Shown: positions 54,401 to 64,000 of the stretch, piece by piece
How the letters are laid out: each line of letters begins with the position of its first letter
How positions within the stretch are numbered: the first letter of the stretch is position 1
DNA from: Emmonsiellopsis sp. PD_33
Lineage: Eukaryota; Ascomycota; Eurotiomycetes; Onygenales; Ajellomycetaceae
DNA: 64,000 nt
NCBI GenBank assembly: GCA_032988165.1
Contig: JANTQF010000150.1
Coordinates: 1-64,000 of the forward strand
Direction of reading: 5' to 3'
The notes under the pieces: model-generated
Database searches by the model: none
Seen by the model: the letters and a program-made list of their open reading frames with translations, nothing else
What the model was told of the DNA's origin: nothing
Made by a program: the position numbers and the translations under genes

Positions 54401-57026
54401 TGTCCTTATCGGCCGGGCCATAGTAGGTGCTGCACACGTTTTTCGCCCACTGTGCAAGGAAATAGCCACGAGCACTGGAAAGTTGCCAATTGCCAAGGTC
54501 TCTCTCCTGAAGATATTCGATGACGATGCGATGCGGCCCATCAGCTACAAGGAGTTCCTCGATATGCAAAGACCGATTTGAATGCTCCTCAAATAGTTGT
54601 CGCAGATAATCGGCTAAGTCCGAATTACCATCATCAGTACTGGGAATTAGATGTGGTATAGAGGAGGTGAGGTCAGAGATTGCACATCCCATCCATCCCA
54701 GCAGTTCCAGTGCCATGTTTTTCGCGTTTGCTGGGCTTTTATCGTGGTCTGCAAGCCCAACCATTTGCGATGCAAGAACCCTCAGTAAAAGCTCCGCGGC
54801 GGGCCAATCGGTAGACCCAAGGACACTAATCAAGTCTCCAGTGAAAAGGTCCAGAATGTTTCGGTATGGCTGGTCACCGGTTTTTGTAGAAGTCATTGCA
54901 CGCTGGACAATGAATCTAGTAATATACTGAGCGCTGCGAATTGCGTTATCGTAAAGCGGTTCGACCTTATTCGAGAGGAGTTCTAGTGGAGTCCCTCGTT
55001 TCGGACGATCATCGTCAGATTCATCATCTTCTTCTTCAGAGCTCTCGGAGCCGTCATCTTGCCCAATTTTAGGAAGAGGAAGTCGTCTTTTAGGCTTTCG
55101 TGCCCCCTTTGTTGATTTCTGTAATGCAGTAGTCTGCACAAGCTGCATCACCAAAGCAGAAAGCAGCTGTATATTCTTCCCGTCAATAAGTTTGAATTGC
55201 CTGGCACTCTGTCTCGTGGATGGTAGCTTCTCTAGTGAAACCAAGATTTCGTCAAGGATAATGGACCGTTGATCCGGGTATTTCGCAAAAATCTTGGCGA
55301 GTACATCCATCGACCCTCTTCTGACAGCTTCATACTTTTGAAATCCCAACGTAGAATCTCTATCACTATGGGCGTTTTCGACAAAAATCAGTTTCGTAGC
55401 TAGAAATTCGGTGGCGGTAATAGTCCCCTCAGCAACATCGACATTGGAAAGGAAGTTAGCGAGTAGACCTAGCACTCTCTTGGTCTGGTGAACTAAGCCC
55501 GATATAACCTTCCTGTGTGTAGAGAAGAATGTAAACAGTTCTGCATCCCTACCACTAGGCCTGGACTCCACTGCTGGAATAATGCAATCATCAAATACAT
55601 GGTTGAGTACACTCGGGATTGCCTGTATCAAGTCCTCTGGGCACAAATCTTTGATAGTAACTTCTCCAGACATCGTATGCAGCAAGGTGTTGATAGCTAA
55701 AAGTGCGTTGCGCATATCGTCAAGCTTTCTTAGCCAGCTGTCCGCTTCATCATCCGAGGGGATGTGCTCTAATTTGAGTTCAGAAGTCTGAGCAGATATA
55801 ATGGGTGATTCGCAAATCTTTTGGATCCGGTTCAGATACTCAGTGGGAATATCCCGCAATCTCCCAAAGCCCGTGACCTTCTGCATAGCCTTCTGAAGAA
55901 GCGTATGGGTCTCTGAATCCAAAACGGGTCCGAGATCGTCCGTAGCCTTTGGGGGTCGGAAGAGTTTGCTTGATATTTGGACCTCATTCGAAGACGTATC
56001 CGGTTCCAGCTGATCCTCTGCCTCAAAAATTTCCTGTAGGAGTTCTTGTAGTTTTACCAAAGCTGCATCTGCCTCCTCCTTTTGATCCTTCATGCGCAAT
56101 TCTGCTAACTTATCTTCATCGTCGGAACTCAGCTTTCTTCGCTTGGAAGGGGCGTCGGCGATTTGAACGTATTCGTCAGGCTGAGAGGATAGAGGTAGCA
56201 GAGGTACCATGACGACAGGCTTGGGCATGGAATCCGAGCCCAAAGCAGGTGTAGCTGATTTGCGGTCGACGACAGGATGCGACGGTTTTGGTATTGACGT
56301 AGGGGTCGGGAGCGGTTTCGATATTTGCTTCTTCTTGGGACTGGGAGTAGTAGGGGATGGATCTGTTCGTGATTTGTTAGCAATCGAGGGTTTGCAAATG
56401 GAGTTGCAGGGTGAAGGCGCATACATCGGTAAGCAACGTCCGTACAGTCCAGCATCATCTTAGCGAATGGTCCCAGGTGGCCTCGACTTAAGGACTCCGC
56501 ATTTGCGGGGGGAGGTTGTTGACTCCTTTGGTTCTGTCGGGTCCGGGAAGGCAGCTTGAACTCGCTGTGCAGCGAGGGTTAGCTAGCTGAGGGCAAGATG
56601 TGTACCGGGCAACACAATCCAATTTCTTACTATTGGGTCAAGTCTTCATTCAAGATATGCTGTAGATACTGCCGAGTTGTTTCTAGACGGGTTGACTCGC
56701 CAGTGCTTGACTGCGTCTCGTCATCCAGGGCGTCAATGATCTCGCCGGCGGTCTTTCGGTCGTGGGTACTAGATAAGCTTGCGAGGGAAGGTTGGCCAAC
56801 ATCGGGACGGAGGATAGAGTCTAAGGGTAGAAAGTTAAACGAGAAGTGAAAAGTGAGAGCAGCAAGTGAGCTCACCTAGCCCAAAGATCGGAGCACTTGT
56901 CATGGGTGAGAATTGTAGGGCCTCGTCAACTGACAGCGCGCGGGCAAGCCGCTCACCAGTACCATTGGAAGAGCCATGGTGGTCGTGAATGACCACCTGG
57001 ATTCCCGGATGACGAGCTGATTGCAT
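51443..57026 (-). CDS. SCC2: cohesin-loading factor Scc2/Mis4 (NIPBL)
   Basis: Five exons, 57026-56876, 56820-56631, 56564-56425, 56362-54316 and 54260-51443, give 1781 residues. Scc2 with Scc4 loads cohesin on chromatin. The N-terminal exons encode LARALSVDEALQFSPMTSAP and RLETTRQYLQHILNEDLTQ, followed by EFKLPSRTRQ, which match the Scc4-binding N-terminus. A proline/lysine-rich linker and an acidic stretch (SESSEEEDDESDDD) lie in the middle. The C-terminal half is HEAT repeats, with VRSRSLKSVIQMLERDPNLL, MVRDSALSLIAKCM and VGVRKRCIGSLKDIYLQ. The end is a basic tail (KPAKRKSSVPAG, KKVKARARPSSKKR). The start at 57026 (MQSARHPGIQVV) is the likeliest ATG in frame; a small upstream exon cannot be ruled out. 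A frame that appears to begin at 56426 includes intron. The gene is divergent from RPA12. Confidence 0.9.
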
Positions 57027-57391
57027 GACGGAAATGCTACCATGGGACACACCGCGTTAAGCAGTGTAGAGAAGGGCTGCACAATGCGCCTCCTAGCATC
57101 GTTGTCCACGCCGGGGGAGCAGATACATGGCGGTCGTGCGGTGATTTGAGATGCGGAGTGAAGTTCGATGCTCAGGACAAGCAAGGCAGCCGCCGCTTAG
57201 CGCCGCGTGCATGACGCCGCCTTCAGCCGCGGCTAGCTCCACCAGATCTAGCCGCGCTAGACGCGTCAGCATATCTCTAAAATTTTCCTGCCGCCCAACA
57301 GCGGTAAATACTGACAACATTTCCCGTTTGGCTTGAAACAACCCCTAATTACCGCCAATATACCCCACTGCATTAATCACACTCACCTACC
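57027..57391. promoter_or_regulatory. divergent promoter, SCC2 and RPA12
   Basis: A compact 365-bp spacer. A CCAAT pentamer at 57355-57359 lies only 33 bp before the RPA12 ATG. No other gene is seen. Confidence 0.4.
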
Positions 57392-57919
57392 ATGGCATCC
57401 ATCGGCTCTTTGATCTTCTGCACAGATTGTGGCAATCTCCTGCGCGAGTCCTCAGGGGATCAAAACGCCATTCTTGTCTGTGAGCTCTGCGGCACCAAAA
57501 ACAAAGGTGACATTCAATACGCCCCGGGTAGCTTTTTCGCCCAGATCCCCATTAACACAGCGTTCAGATACCGCTTCAAAGACCATCACCTCCGAATCAA
57601 AAGCCAATGCCTTCCCCTCCGCCCTGCGCTCTAAGCGATCAGCAGTCCAGACCTTGACCGCCGCCGACAGGAAGGGAGATGCCATCGTCCAACAAGCCTG
57701 TCCAGAATGCGACCATCCGGAGATGAGATTTTACACATTGCAGTTGCGCAGTGCAGACGAAGGAAGTACTGTATTTTACAGCTGTGACAAATGTGGACAC
57801 AAGTACGATTTATCCTCCGCTCCTACTGACCCAACTGATCCTAAAATCTTAATCATACATTGCACGCTGAATTCTAACGCTATCTATCTATTTCCTCCAG
57901 ATTTAACACAAACAACTGA
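57392..57919 (+). CDS. RPA12: RNA polymerase I subunit Rpa12
   Basis: Three exons, 57392-57506, 57568-57802 and 57901-57919, give 122 residues, the family's length. This small Pol I subunit supports RNA cleavage and termination. The N-terminal zinc ribbon has FCTDCGNLL and CELCGTKNK. The first splice restores KNKDTASKTITSESKANAFP. The C-terminal TFIIS-like ribbon has CPECDHPEMRFY, then the acidic loop RSADEGSTVFY, then CDKCGHK. The last exon (19 nt) adds FNTNN, a normal ending. Acceptor choice at 57567 was fixed by frame: the nearer one six bases upstream breaks it. Confidence 0.93.
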
Positions 57920-58006
57920 ACAACATTAAAACCCCCCAGTAATTCATTAATCAATACGCGAATGGAAAGAAGAAGACGACAACCAAACCGAATAACTCGA
58001 ACCCCC

Positions 58007-59087
58007 TCAAGCCGCAGCCACAGTCCCCGGAAGCAACGCATACTCAACCTCCCCATTCTTCTCATACTCCGCCATATCCAGCGCCACAATCACGCTATCC
58101 CTCACGACCTGCTCGGGGTCATCCAAAAACTTTCTCAGCGTCTCCTCAACACCTTCCTCCTCTCCTAGACTTCCGAGTGCCTCCGCAGCTTCATGGCGCA
58201 CCATACTAGCTTCCTCCTTATTACTCAGCGCGGCTGTGAGACTGGGGATGCTGGCGGGATGGGACAGTTGGCCAAAGACAAATGCGATTTCGTGGCGGAA
58301 GAGCGCGGAAGAATCTTTGAACCCTTCAGCTAGCGCTTCGATGGCGGGCACAGCGGTGGGCAGATCTGGTGGAGACGAGAGATCGCGCAGGGCGAACATG
58401 GCGCGGTATCGTTGAAATAGTGGGAGTTTCGGGTCGAGGAGGGTTTGTTTCAGGTCTGGGATGGAAGGCTCTTGAGCGGCAAGTGGAAGGGGAGGGGCGG
58501 GGTCAATTGATGCAAAGTCACTGTGTTTTTACAAAAGAAAGATATTCTCGTCAGCCCTATTCAGAAAAGCAAAGCAAAACAAACAAACAAAAGATTCAAT
58601 ATTCCCCTCACCTCTCCTTCAACTTCTCACTCGTCCGCTTCTCACTCGTCTCCCAGAGAATCCTCTCAACAGCCAAATCACACGTCTCCCTCACAACATC
58701 CACCTCGTCCACATCATCCCTCATATTCCTCAACGTCTCCAAACTCCCCGTATCCCCCAGCGCCCCCAGCGCCTCCGCAGCTTCATGGCGACACATCGCA
58801 TCCTCACACTTGTCCTCCAGCACCTGCCTCAGATACTTCACAGACTCTAAATTCTTACTCTGGCCAAGACAGTACGCCAGTTCATGCTTCAGCAGCGCAG
58901 AGGGGGAGGAGAAGCCTGCGGCAATCGCCTCAATGGCGGGTATCGTGTCAGCAGTGGGCGGGTGGAGGCAGGCGACGTGTTTGAGGGAGAAGAGAGCGCG
59001 GAAGCGACGCGCGAGGGGCTCAGTTTCAGAGGTGAGGGTTTTGCGGAGGGCGGGGATGGGACTGGTGTCGACGGCGGAGGGGGACAT
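58007..59087 (-). CDS. LIA1: deoxyhypusine hydroxylase
   Basis: Two exons, 59087-58612 and 58520-58007, give 329 residues. This di-iron HEAT-repeat enzyme hydroxylates deoxyhypusine on eIF5A, completing hypusine. Four His-Glu iron-ligand motifs are in place, two per half: KHELAYCLGQ and RHEAAEALGALG in the N-terminal half, RHEIAFVFGQ and RHEAAEALGSLG in the C-terminal half. The 91-bp intron lies in the loop between the two halves (LKER to SDFASIDPA). The stop is 87 bp from the RPA12 stop, a tight convergent pair, so 3' UTRs probably overlap. An E-box CACGTG lies about 200 bp upstream (59283-59288). Confidence 0.94.
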
Positions 59088-59800
59088 TGTGGGCGGCTAT
59101 AATTTCTAGTGTAGGTAAGGATATAGAAAAATGAACACGGTTGTATTTGAGAAGGGAGGGAGGGGGGGGGGAATGAGAGCTCGCATTCGAGTTCTATGAT
59201 AGCAGGGCTTAATTATTTTTTTTGGCGGGGTCGATAAGGGCGGGAACATGATTACGTAAGGCGATCATTTTAGCCAGGAAATCACGTGCCGATGAGGAGG
59301 CCGCTGAGGCTGCGGGATGGATGCGGTTCGAATAGAGAATTGAGGGTGGAAGGACAGGAATATAACAGATTGCTATGATTAATTGTATGCCATCTGTATC
59401 CGCAAAGGACGTGTTTTCGTGACAACCCAGGCTGTCCCCCAAATGCGTAGGATTGAATACTACTGTATTCTGCCAGGGCAGTCTTGACTGGGAACGAACC
59501 GCCGAGATAGTAGAAGTAGTACTCCGTACAGAATGGAGACAGTGTACCCTGTAAGATACTACCGCTGCGGGCACGGACTCACATTGAAATCTGTGATGTT
59601 TCTGGCACAGACAGGAAAGCTAAATCTATCATAAACCAGTGGATCCATGGGATATTGCGTAGGGACACACGATTCAGAAGATGATAGAAGCTGCAATTTC
59701 CATTGCTAGTAGGAAATAACATTGTTAACGAGAAATTTTTGCTTGACACTGGACTTTATATACACGGAAAGGAAATGGCGTTTTGGTAGCAAGGGGGTTC
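59088..59800. other. intergenic: LIA1 promoter and NDUFS4 3' region
   Basis: A 713-bp stretch between two minus-strand genes. It has a CACGTG site (59283-59288). An open frame on the minus strand (59574-59209) ends in a protein-like stretch discussed under findings. Its start and any exon partner are unclear. Confidence 0.4.
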
Positions 59801-60590
59801 TCATTTGGTCTTAATGTACTTCAGCTTCTTAGGCTCGTGCAAGAAGTTGTTCGCATAGGCCTTGGGGTGGAATGCCCGTTGGTTGGGCTCCTGGACAAAG
59901 TATTCGTAGCCTTGCTTCTCAGCGAACGCAATCGCATCCTCCTTCGACTTGAAGTTGATATGTGTGCCTTGCATGGCGTCGGCAGACGATTGCCATCCCA
60001 TCAAGGGATTCTCCCAACGATGGCCTTTCTGCAGGATGTCCCAGTCCATTCGCCAGTGGTGGCCGTGCCAGGTACCGGATTGGGTGGCGGGTTTCGCGGG
60101 CTGGTAGATTCTATTGATACTGTCAGCAGCCGGTGGCATGATAGTGCTGTGTTGGATAAGAAGTCGTACCTGACGGTCCGGGCTTGAAGATCTGTAGGAG
60201 CGCCGGATAGGACGGCGGCCGCAACGGTACCGCTGGGCTCGCTGCCATCCATGACACGCTTGGGAACGGGGGAGAAGGACCTAAACCGAATGGTCAGCAA
60301 GCATGACGCAGATAACCAGTAGTGGGTGGGCCTTACGAGGTGCCGTGGTCAACGGTAGCATTGTAATCGGGCTGATGGCGTGCCATTGCCTGCGACGGCG
60401 TCTCTTTCCGTACTACAGAGCTCCTCGAGACGTCGGTGGGTGCATCTTCGGGACTTGTTTTTGGAGTCTCCTCTGCCTGTTGGGCAGGCGACTGGCTGAA
60501 ATAACGGGCATTGGTCCGGCAGGCCAACTGGGTAGCTCGCAGGCAGGCGGTATTCAGGCCCAGAGGCCGTCCGGTCCGTAATAGCGACAT
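59801..60590 (-). CDS. NDUFS4: complex I accessory subunit NDUFS4 (21-kDa type)
   Basis: Three exons, 60590-60337, 60280-60170 and 60110-59801, give 224 residues. The subunit belongs to the peripheral arm of NADH:ubiquinone oxidoreductase. The N-terminus (MSLLRTGRPLGLNTA, with RTNARYFSQSPAQQ) is a typical mitochondrial presequence with a processing-like RYFS. The ETC complex I domain runs through TVRIYQPAKPATQSG, WRMDWDILQKGHRWENPLMGW and FKSKEDAIAFAEKQGYEYFVQEP, and ends in KKLKYIKTK. Introns are 56 and 59 bp. Start: the ATG at 60590; an upstream in-frame TTG is not used. Confidence 0.94.
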
Positions 60591-60878
60591 GGCGGCGGTG
60601 TGTTGGGGCAAGACAATGACAGTCCAGGGCGAGTTGGGACCTGAGGAGGGCTGGATATCGAGGTCTGGGTTGAGGGCGTCCCAACACGGCTAGCGCACAA
60701 TCAGCCTCCACCGTGCTTCTCTTTCTCCGACGCAGCCAACTTCACGCTTCAAACAAGTCAAGCATCACTCCCCTCCGCACGATCGATTTTGGTTCAATTG
60801 TAACGCGAATCAAGGTGCGTGTCGCCGTCCTCGCAATTGATGCCCTCTCGCTGACAAAATCTGCCCAGGTCATCCACC
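60591..60878. promoter_or_regulatory. divergent promoter, NDUFS4 and ATP17
   Basis: A 288-bp spacer shared by two oxidative phosphorylation genes transcribed away from each other, which could aid co-expression. No clear box was found. Confidence 0.4.
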
Positions 60879-61526
60879 ATGAGCTTCATCACACGTCGTG
60901 GGATTTCCACCCTCATCCCTCCCAAGGTACGACACCCTCGGGTCCTCCTCTCTCCCCCGCCAGATTGCTAACATTGACGCAGGTTGCTTCTCCTTCGGTA
61001 AGAATTGCCTTCCAAGAACCCCAGACTCGCACCGCCAGCCATTGCATCGCCATGCGCACCAATAACTCCGTTCCGGAACATCGCGAATGTTTTTCGACTA
61101 ACCCCAGCATTAGGGACTCGGAGCCGCCAAAGATGCTGCCCGCATGGAGCGCATCGTAGGCTTCTACGAGAGACTGCCCCGTGGACCAGCTCCTGAGGTT
61201 AAGCCCACCGGCCTCCTCGGACGGTATCAAGCCCGCTACTTCGGAAAGAACCCATCCGCCATGCGTGAGTGAGACCGTGCTATTCGTCATCAAAGCCCAT
61301 GCCTCCCTGTGATGTTTTGGCATGCCTGGCTATTTTGAAATTTGCGGTGGTCGCTGACTGGCTTGGCTATAGCAATTGTCCACGTCATTGGTGGTATCAT
61401 GCTCATGGGCTACGGCTTCGAGTACTACTTCCATCTCCGTGAGTGCCCCCTGCCTTTATTGCATGCACGCATTCTCTAACATGCCTTTTCCTCTCCCAAG
61501 GCCACCACAAGAACAACCCCCACTAA
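60879..61526 (+). CDS. ATP17: mitochondrial F1Fo ATP synthase subunit f
   Basis: Five exons, 60879-60926, 60983-60997, 61114-61264, 61373-61438 and 61501-61526, give 101 residues, the family's length. Subunit f lies in the membrane part of ATP synthase. The N-terminus MSFITRRGISTLIPPK is a short presequence. Exon 2 is only 15 nt (VASPS) with consensus splice sites on both sides, and GLGAAKDAARMERIVGFYE follows. LLGRYQARYFGKNPSAMP and a C-terminal membrane helix (IVHVIGGIMLMGYGFEYYF) close the protein, ending in HHKNNPH. The microexon is supported by the continuous family sequence. It is divergent from NDUFS4. Confidence 0.93.
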
Positions 61527-62566
61527 AGTGCTGCACCCGAGAACCGAGCTGGGCCGATGAAAATTGGCTTATAGCGCCCGCATGTACATGTACATATAGA
61601 GCATACAATCAATACGCAAATTTTTCCTTCTATTGTTACCATATCAGTCTTTAACATTACAGTCTTATTTGTCTAAGATATCTTTGTCCCGTTATTTGTG
61701 TGTCGTTATGTGAAGATTAATTCTGAGCCAGGAGCGTATCAAGAAGAGCCAGTGAAATCAACCAAGCAGATGGGAAATGGTTGCAGACAGTGGACCTAAA
61801 GACTACCAGCCAGTTTCTACCTTTGCGACAGGAAACCCGCGGCAACGCTGTGGGAGGAAGGATACTATTAGATATTAGATCCCCATTGCTGAAGGGCCCG
61901 GCGAAACCCGGCAGCATTTTTATATACGCGGTGCATGCAGCAGCGAGAGTCAATGGAAATAAGTGAAGGAGGGACCCAGGGTGTTACCGCTTCCCGCTGC
62001 TTCGAGAACCTGGTGTAGAATAAACAGCCCATAGTTAACCCCCTCTGCCTGCGTCACCGCGCCATCATCTTGCTCTCTATGTCCACTACTCTATTGTTTG
62101 ATTAATTGCTCTTGTTGTTGCCGCCCTGTGCTCATGTGACCTGCGGCTCAAGCTGGACCCAGCCTCACCTTCCCCAAAAGCTGACTAACCGCATCCAGCT
62201 TGGCCACAGTCGACGTCTCCCTCCGACCTGCTGGCTCTTCATCCTTCTTTTCCGCCAAAGGACCATCCTATCCGCACCCCCGGCCTGTTTTCCGGCTTGT
62301 CTCCCCGCTATTACAGCACACGGCTGCCGACGGCCTTTGGCTCATTCCTCATCGGAAAGGTCTGAGCTCTGTGCTGAAACTTCGCCCGCTTTAACACCGC
62401 CACGTTCGTCTCGCCAATATCGTGCCAGTTGAGCTTGGAGGTCATCGTGGCGATACACAGTCCTTGACAATAGGTACGCGCTGCTGCCTTTGCTTACAGT
62501 TTTGTCGCCGTTGGCCGGAACCCTCCGTTTTGGCCATGGCTCTGTGATGGAAATACAGCTCTAACC
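61527..62566. other. intergenic: ATP17 3' region and upstream of the last gene
   Basis: A 1.04-kb stretch. The part from 62100 on is GC-richer and probably 5' UTR of the next gene, but small open frames (62106-62432, 62200-62394) have no domain. No RNA gene was seen. Confidence 0.4.
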
Positions 62567-64000
62567 ATGCCAAACCGCCTTGGCTGCGCAGATTCGTGCA
62601 TTGTTATGGCAGAGCAGAGTAGCCACGATGTGGTAAACCAAACCCGGTCGGGCGGCGAGCTATCGCCTTCCGACGTTCCTGCGAACAAACCCGACAATTT
62701 CACTGCTGGAGGGGACGTGGAAGGAGTTCAATCGACTACAAACAACCAATCTCAACAACAGCTGAACACGATATCGCAAGGGAACAAACAGGGTAGTTCT
62801 GGTATGCTCCCAGCAGATATTGCCGCCAAAACAACACCCTGTGAACATGAAGCTGTAAGTTTCGATGCGCCTTTGATGAGACTTGTAGCCAATGTGCTGA
62901 ACTGGGATTAGGACTGCGACTGCGACACACATTTAGGTAACCTCAACGCATTAACCACAAAAGATAAATCCGAAGTGAATGGAGTCGAAGGAAATGGACG
63001 GGAGGATAGAGCATCTCCGCTTCAACTTGGTGATGCTAGTGGAGGGTCCGACACCGACACCAGTAGGACCGATCTCCGAACTTCGACAGATGGACACCAT
63101 ACGCGCACTAGCTCCGTCAAAAGAACATCCGTATTCAAACCAGTATCCTACGCCAAATTCTCCGTTACGAAATCCCCCGGCCCCTTACAAGCTTCCAAGG
63201 CAGGCGCTGACAAGAGTAAGGATGAGCCTTGTTGATATCTTTGATCATGAATCCAGCTGATGAAATATCCAGCCCCATTCTCTTCCGCTTCTTCAACTCC
63301 ATCCCTCTCACAAACCGCGAAACCTAGATTAGTTGCAAAGACGGCTGGAGGGTTACGAGATTCCATTCCAAAGTCGACAGGACTAGGAAACAAAAATGGC
63401 GCCGGTGGACCTGACCCAAATCAGGTCTGGAACAAGAATCGACGTGAGAATTCTCAGCCGTACAATGTGGCAATATCAGGATGCTAACTACAATTAATCA
63501 TAGCCGCCCAGCCACCACCTAGCAAGCACCTGACGGACGAGGAGTTAAAACAGCAATATGGAATACACATGACGTCTCGGATTCAGGAAGATGGCGAGGG
63601 CAAGGAAGCTAAGTGGGCGGATATCGATGACGACGAAGATGATTGGGCTCCCGAAACGATAGAATGGAACGACGGCACTAAGATCACACTCACCCACACC
63701 GAAAATGTCCCACTGCCTAGCCAAGAAAAGAAGGATACCCAGGACGGGAAACAATCTCCGCCCGTCAGCGACACTAGAACCCCCCAAGAGAACTCCAAGT
63801 TTGTGATCGGTAGGCCGACTACCTCTGTTGGCCCTAATGCTACGATCCTTAAGCTTGGCGCAAATGCAGAGAAGCAGCAATCTAAAGTTGGTGGCCTGAA
63901 AGGACCAAATGAGAAACCAACTCTTGTTTCCAAAGGCCAGTCACAATCTAATAAATCTCCATGGGCTCCTCTCCCACCAGTGGATAGAGTGTCCCCTGTT
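62567..64000 (+). CDS. conserved disordered protein, 3' end beyond the window
   Basis: Four exons are seen, 62567-62854, 62912-63215, 63273-63443 and 63504-64000, giving 420 residues before the edge with the frame still open. The N-terminal 250 residues are polar and low-complexity (Ser/Thr/Gln/Asn/Gly). The only conserved-looking block lies in exon 4: KHLTDEELKQQYGIHM, AKWADIDDDEDDWAPETIEW and NDGTKITLTHTENVP. A WAPETIEW-type motif next to an acidic run looks like a protein-binding segment. I do not recognise a domain and assign no function. The ATG at 62606 (MAEQSS) is an alternative start 13 codons inside. A supposed 27-bp intron at 62937-62963 was not used because the frame reads straight through it. 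Confidence 0.7.

Noticed and set aside
56363..56426. Start of SCC2 at the ATG at 56426
   Set aside because: This ATG lies in the third intron region; splicing at 56425/56362 joins a family-like N-terminus from upstream exons.
62937..62963. 27-bp intron with GT...AG ends in the last gene
   Set aside because: Too short for a fungal intron, and the frame is open straight through it.
1..64000. CRISPR arrays, rRNA, phage or bacterial operon features
   Set aside because: None seen. Intron-containing genes show this is fungal nuclear DNA.

Overview
The window is nuclear DNA of a filamentous ascomycete (Pezizomycotina). Most genes carry short GT-AG introns of about 50-110 bp with CTAAC-like branch sites. 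The genes are close-packed on both strands, and the set includes a Zn2Cys6 regulator, an amadoriase, an alternative NADH dehydrogenase and a fungal complex I subunit. The overall look fits Eurotiomycetes, perhaps Onygenales, but that placement is an inference. I find 22 complete protein genes, one gene cut by the right edge and one doubtful gene start at the left edge. Where I give exons, the summed coding lengths are multiples of three and the joined reading frames agree with family motifs. No rRNA, tRNA or CRISPR array was found. Left accessory region (1-18200): 1-2943 is gene-poor with G-rich and GA-rich low complexity. A small spliced one-pass membrane protein gene (2944-3480) follows. Next come a peroxisomal fructosyl-amino-acid oxidase (4044-5333), a Dal5-type MFS permease (6575-8176), a divergently transcribed 5-oxoprolinase (9106-13521) and a Zn2Cys6 regulator (14041-16375). 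Oxidase, permease, oxoprolinase and regulator could together form a nitrogen-scavenging locus for Amadori products and pyroglutamate. GATA-type sites lie in the shared permease/oxoprolinase promoter. An SDR oxidoreductase (16768-18200) closes this part. Core region (18442-64000): a G-patch protein; a secreted, truncated Hsp70-like ATPase; SEC1 (exocytosis) divergent from SUV3 (mitochondrial RNA helicase); PRP22 (spliceosomal DEAH helicase); a 4E-T-like eIF4E-binding protein; URB1 and ESF1 (ribosome biogenesis) separated by a 542-bp inverted-repeat transposable element; URK1 (uridine kinase) divergent from GID8 (ubiquitin ligase subunit); an EF-hand external NADH dehydrogenase; SCC2 (cohesin loader) divergent from RPA12 (RNA polymerase I); LIA1 (deoxyhypusine hydroxylase); complex I NDUFS4; ATP synthase subunit f; and the 5' part of a disordered conserved protein. 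Much of this region serves RNA and ribosome production (PRP22, URB1, ESF1, RPA12, LIA1) or mitochondrial function (SUV3, NDE, NDUFS4, ATP17). This looks like ordinary fungal gene order rather than a pathway cluster. The most notable observations are the possible Amadori/pyroglutamate locus, the secretory Hsp70-like protein without a substrate-binding domain and with a repeat-made Trp-rich tail, the inverted-repeat element with RIP-like transitions, two GC-AG introns, a 15-nt internal exon in ATP17, and the small membrane protein gene that only appears after splicing. I see no strong evidence for a wholly new biological system.
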